NCBI GenBank assembly: GCA_016788115.1
Contig: JAEURR010000006.1
Coordinates: 310,001-374,000 of the forward strand
DNA from: Chthonomonas sp.
GTDB lineage: Bacteria > Armatimonadota > Fimbriimonadia > Fimbriimonadales > Fimbriimonadaceae
DNA: 64,000 nt
Direction: 5' to 3'
Positions 61,551 to 64,000 of this stretch are shown here, in pieces; the first letter of the stretch is position 1, and each line of letters begins with the position of its first letter. The translations under genes and the position numbers were made by a program. The notes beneath the pieces were generated by a model. It saw nothing but the letters and a program-made list of their open reading frames with translations. It made no database searches and was not told where the DNA came from.

Positions 61551-63306
61551 ACTTGCGCAGGAGTTCGCCCTTCCCCATCACGATGGTGATCGGACGCCCG
61601 TGGGGGCACAGGTACGGATTCTCGGTTTGAGCCAGATCGATGATGAGCTTCTCCATCTCGGCAAAACTCAAGGGGTCGCCAGCCTTTACCGCCATCTTGC
61701 ACGATGCGGTAACCCATAGATCCTGGCGCGCCGGACTGACGCACCCGCCCATCCCCTCCATCATCTCGTCCGCGATCTCGCGCAGCACCTGCTCGGGCGC
61801 AACACGCAACGCAGCAGGCACGGCGCGAACCAAGATCGCATCGTCCCCGAACTCCGAGATCTCAAATCCTAGCGCCCGCAAGGTGTCGGTCTGATCGAGC
61901 AACGCACCAGTCGAACGCCGGTCCAGCGTCACTGTAACCGGGACCAAGAGCGGTTGCTGCTCAACCATCCCAGACCCTCGTTGCCGCACCAGCATTTCGT
62001 ACAAGATCCGCTCGTGCGCGACGTGCTGGTCGATCACCAGCAACCCTTCGCAGTTCTCCGCGATGATGAACGTGTTCATCGACTGACCGATGACGCGCAG
62101 GTCTTCAAGGAGCGAGCAATACGCGTTCGGCGGGACCGGGGTCGTCAGCAACTGGGGACCCTCGCCAGGCGCAAACAGGGGCTGCTGTGCGTCGATTGAA
62201 GCCTGAGCCTGGCTTAGCGTTGCGTGCCAAGGCGGAGCCGAAAGCTCATCGAGCGCTTGGTTGACGCGCATGAGACCAGCGGCATCCGGGATCATTCCGT
62301 GGTGAAGCAGCGCTTGCTTGACTGCGTGCCGGACTGCGTCGTTCACCGAGACTTCGTGCTGGAATTTGACTTCAGACTTAGTGGGAGATACGTTCATATC
62401 GACCCGAGCAGGATCGACATCGATGATCAACGCGGTCAGCGGGAACCGCTTTTCGGGGGTCAATACCCGATACGCCAGATCGACCGCTACCTGTAGCGCG
62501 CGCGATCGGATCGGCCGCCCATTGACGAAGAGCCACTGGAACGCGCGAGTTCCCTTGGTAAAGTGCGGTGGGCTGATAAACCCCCGGACCCGGACACCTT
62601 CCTCAAAGTGATCGAGTTCGGCCAACGCGCGCGCCGCATCACGACCCCAGACCTCTGCCAGCGCCCCGAGCAGGTCGTCGTCCCCCGCGCTCTGCAGCAC
62701 GACGGTCTTGCCGCTTCGGATGGTGAACCGGACGTCCGGCCGGACCACCGCCAGCCTCTGCACGACGTCGACGCACGCATTCAGCTCAGTGGTGTCGCTC
62801 TTCAAAAACTTGAGCCGCGCGGGGGTGTTGAAGAACAGATCCTCGACGACGACCTCTGTCCCCTGGGGGCCGCTCACCGTACGAATGGGCTCAATCACGC
62901 CCCCATCCACGACAAGTTCGTACCGGATGCCATCGCCCGTTCCCGTGGTCACGCGCATGCGAGAGACCGAAGCGATGCTTGGGAGCGCCTCCCCGCGGAA
63001 TCCCAAGCTCGCCGTTCGGCTCAGGTCCTCGATCCGCTGTATCTTGGAAGTCGCGTGGCGTTGCAGGGCGGTCGTCAGGTCGTCCGCGTCCATACCGCAG
63101 CCATTGTCCCGCACAAGCAGACGTTCGATCCCACTGCGATCTAGCTCGACTTCGATCCGCGTTGCCCCGGCGTCCAGGGCGTTTTCGACGAGCTCCTTGA
63201 GCGCAGACGCCGGGCGATCCACAACCTCGCCCGCCGCGATCTGGTTGATCGTGTGGGCGTCCAGCAAACGGACGCGGGCGCGAGGAGTCTCAACAGGGGT
63301 GCTCAT
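61537..63306 (-). CDS. mutL: DNA mismatch repair protein MutL
   Basis: A 589-residue mismatch-repair ATPase. The GHL motifs are LDAHTINQIAAGEVVDRPAS, VRDNGCGMD (motif II) and TASLGFRGEALPSIASV (motif III). The C-terminal domain has VIDQHVAHERILYE and CPHGRPITIV, with an acidic motif and a Cys-His motif, which fits the MutL type with nicking activity. GGAG precedes ATG 63306. Confidence 0.95.
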   Translation of the reverse strand: MSTPVETPRARVRLLDAHTINQIAAGEVVDRPASALKELVENALDAGATRIEVELDRSGIERLLVRDNGCGMDADDLTTALQRHATSKIQRIEDLSRTASLGFRGEALPSIASVSRMRVTTGTGDGIRYELVVDGGVIEPIRTVSGPQGTEVVVEDLFFNTPARLKFLKSDTTELNACVDVVQRLAVVRPDVRFTIRSGKTVVLQSAGDDDLLGALAEVWGRDAARALAELDHFEEGVRVRGFISPPHFTKGTRAFQWLFVNGRPIRSRALQVAVDLAYRVLTPEKRFPLTALIIDVDPARVDMNVSPTKSEVKFQHEVSVNDAVRHAVKQALLHHGMIPDAAGLMRVNQALDELSAPPWHATLSQAQASIDAQQPLFAPGEGPQLLTTPVPPNAYCSLLEDLRVIGQSMNTFIIAENCEGLLVIDQHVAHERILYEMLVRQRGSGMVEQQPLLVPVTVTLDRRSTGALLDQTDTLRALGFEISEFGDDAILVRAVPAALRVAPEQVLREIADEMMEGMGGCVSPARQDLWVTASCKMAVKAGDPLSFAEMEKLIIDLAQTENPYLCPHGRPITIVMGKGELLRKFKRT

Positions 63307-63350
63307 GGAGTCGTCTCCTATTAAAGACGATTCCCCGCCGATTTTCTGCG

Positions 63351-64000
63351 CTACATCAGCTGGAATTCTGGTGTGCCAAAGATGAGCCCGAGTGCCGCAG
63401 CCGTGGGCTTGTCGACATTCAGCGCGGTAATGCGCGACGGCATGGCGGCTCGGACGGCATCCTCGACTCGGGCAAGTTTGTCCGCCGGGAGTTTCACATC
63501 CAGCAGTGCCGTCAGCCTTTGGGCATACTCGGTGGGCGTTCGGAGATCCAGCACAATCGACTGCAAGAGCCGTGATCGCTGGAGCCCCTGGACCAAGATC
63601 TTACCGAACTTGATGCGCTCTATCATGGTTGCCGAGCTGATCCATTCGGCTCCGACCTTCCACCCCGACACATCCGGCGGGTTCAGAACCTCCATCCCCA
63701 TCGCCTTGGTCGAGGTGAAAATGGGCGCGAGGGCAGCGGCTCGTGGAATCTTTGTCTCCGTGCCGCGAGCATCCTCGATGGACCTCTGAATGGACCCGCC
63801 GATCCCAAACTGCCGGTACGTCGCGACGCATAGATCGAGCGGGTTCTTGATCAGGCGTCCCACGCATCGCTCGCTATAGAACTCTGGAGCCTCCATGATC
63901 GCCCTGAGGGTGGACCGAATCGAATAGTGGCTGTTCGTGAAGGCCGCAGCGATCAGTTCGACCACCGCGGGTTCGGGGTTGTCGTAGGCGAACCATGTCC
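63351..64000 (-). CDS. DUF1800 domain protein, 5' end outside window
   Basis: The visible C-terminal 216 residues match DUF1800: SIRSTLRAIMEAPEFYS, RLIKNPLDLCVATYR, VLNPPDVSGWKVGAEWIS and a C-terminus near GTPEFQLM. The frame continues past the right edge (WFAYDNPEPAV...). Members are often next to DUF1501 genes; the role is unknown. It is upstream of mutL in the same direction, 44 bases apart. Confidence 0.85.
   Translation of the reverse strand, partial: TWFAYDNPEPAVVELIAAAFTNSHYSIRSTLRAIMEAPEFYSERCVGRLIKNPLDLCVATYRQFGIGGSIQRSIEDARGTETKIPRAAALAPIFTSTKAMGMEVLNPPDVSGWKVGAEWISSATMIERIKFGKILVQGLQRSRLLQSIVLDLRTPTEYAQRLTALLDVKLPADKLARVEDAVRAAMPSRITALNVDKPTAAALGLIFGTPEFQLM

Noticed and set aside
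1-64000. CRISPR arrays, rRNA genes, insertion sequences, integrases, prophage
   Set aside because: I looked for spaced direct repeats, rRNA signatures and transposase motifs and saw none.

Overview
This 64 kb window is dense bacterial chromosome, high in G+C by eye, with genes on both strands, short intergenic gaps and many 4-base start/stop overlaps (ATGA, GTGA, TTGA). The prepilin type (FTLIELL helix followed by a PVFAQAK motif), several PEP-CTERM proteins with an exosortase/EpsI pair, a DUF4434 protein, frequent GTG/TTG starts and many starts without a Shine-Dalgarno site suggest the Armatimonadota, perhaps Fimbriimonadia. That placement is inference from protein style; no rRNA gene is present to fix it. 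I see no phage, insertion sequence, integrase or CRISPR array, so this looks like core genome with one polysaccharide locus.

Layout. 1-10 kb: purB (cut by the left edge) diverging from a Cys/Met-metabolism PLP enzyme, an M14 peptidase, a lipoprotein, tRNA-Gly(CCC), an M42 peptidase, a HIT protein, serC, two secreted Cys-rich proteins (one metallothionein-like), and speE. 9.4-17 kb: a PEP-CTERM protein, a GIY-YIG-like protein, a three-gene cysteine-oxidation unit (class V PLP enzyme, cysteine dioxygenase, YeiH-type exporter), a MATE transporter, an AIM24 protein and hypotheticals. 17-24 kb: thrS without a TGS domain, a DUF4434 protein, secreted proteins and a secreted nuclease/phosphatase-fold protein. 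22-29 kb, minus strand: an ABC ATPase/permease/TPR unit, then SRP RNA and dnaX-ybaB-recR-purD. 29.1-29.4 kb holds no convincing protein gene but has an operator-promoter-terminator arrangement that looks like a small RNA gene. 29.4-33.4 kb: trpF-trpC-prpB-doxX-FAD oxidoreductase, all minus.

33.5-45.9 kb is an exopolysaccharide/sugar-nucleotide locus: NAD-dependent epimerase, three glycosyltransferases, GDP-fucose synthase, gmd, UDP-glucose dehydrogenase, rmlA (long form), rmlB, an RmlC-like cupin, then exosortase and EpsI. A GTP/NDP-sugar pyrophosphorylase fused to a degenerate phosphomannomutase domain (57.9 kb) and an acyltransferase (60.4 kb) probably serve the same envelope chemistry. The three PEP-CTERM proteins (9.4, 56.4 and 57.0 kb) are the likely exosortase substrates.

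46-64 kb: nuoA-nuoC without nuoB, trpD, ribE, plsC, a small outer-membrane-like protein, rmuC, a prepilin, a small lipoprotein, motA-motB, tyrS with an unusual HIGH motif, tandem PEP-CTERM genes, the fusion enzyme, mutL and a DUF1800 protein cut by the right edge.

Most interesting: the cysteine-to-sulfite unit with a dioxygenase that has a eukaryote-like Cys at the cofactor position; the exported metallothionein-like protein; the palindrome-controlled small RNA candidate; the TyrRS HIGH-motif replacement; and a set of genes with a -10-like box 6-8 bases before the start codon, suggesting leaderless mRNAs.
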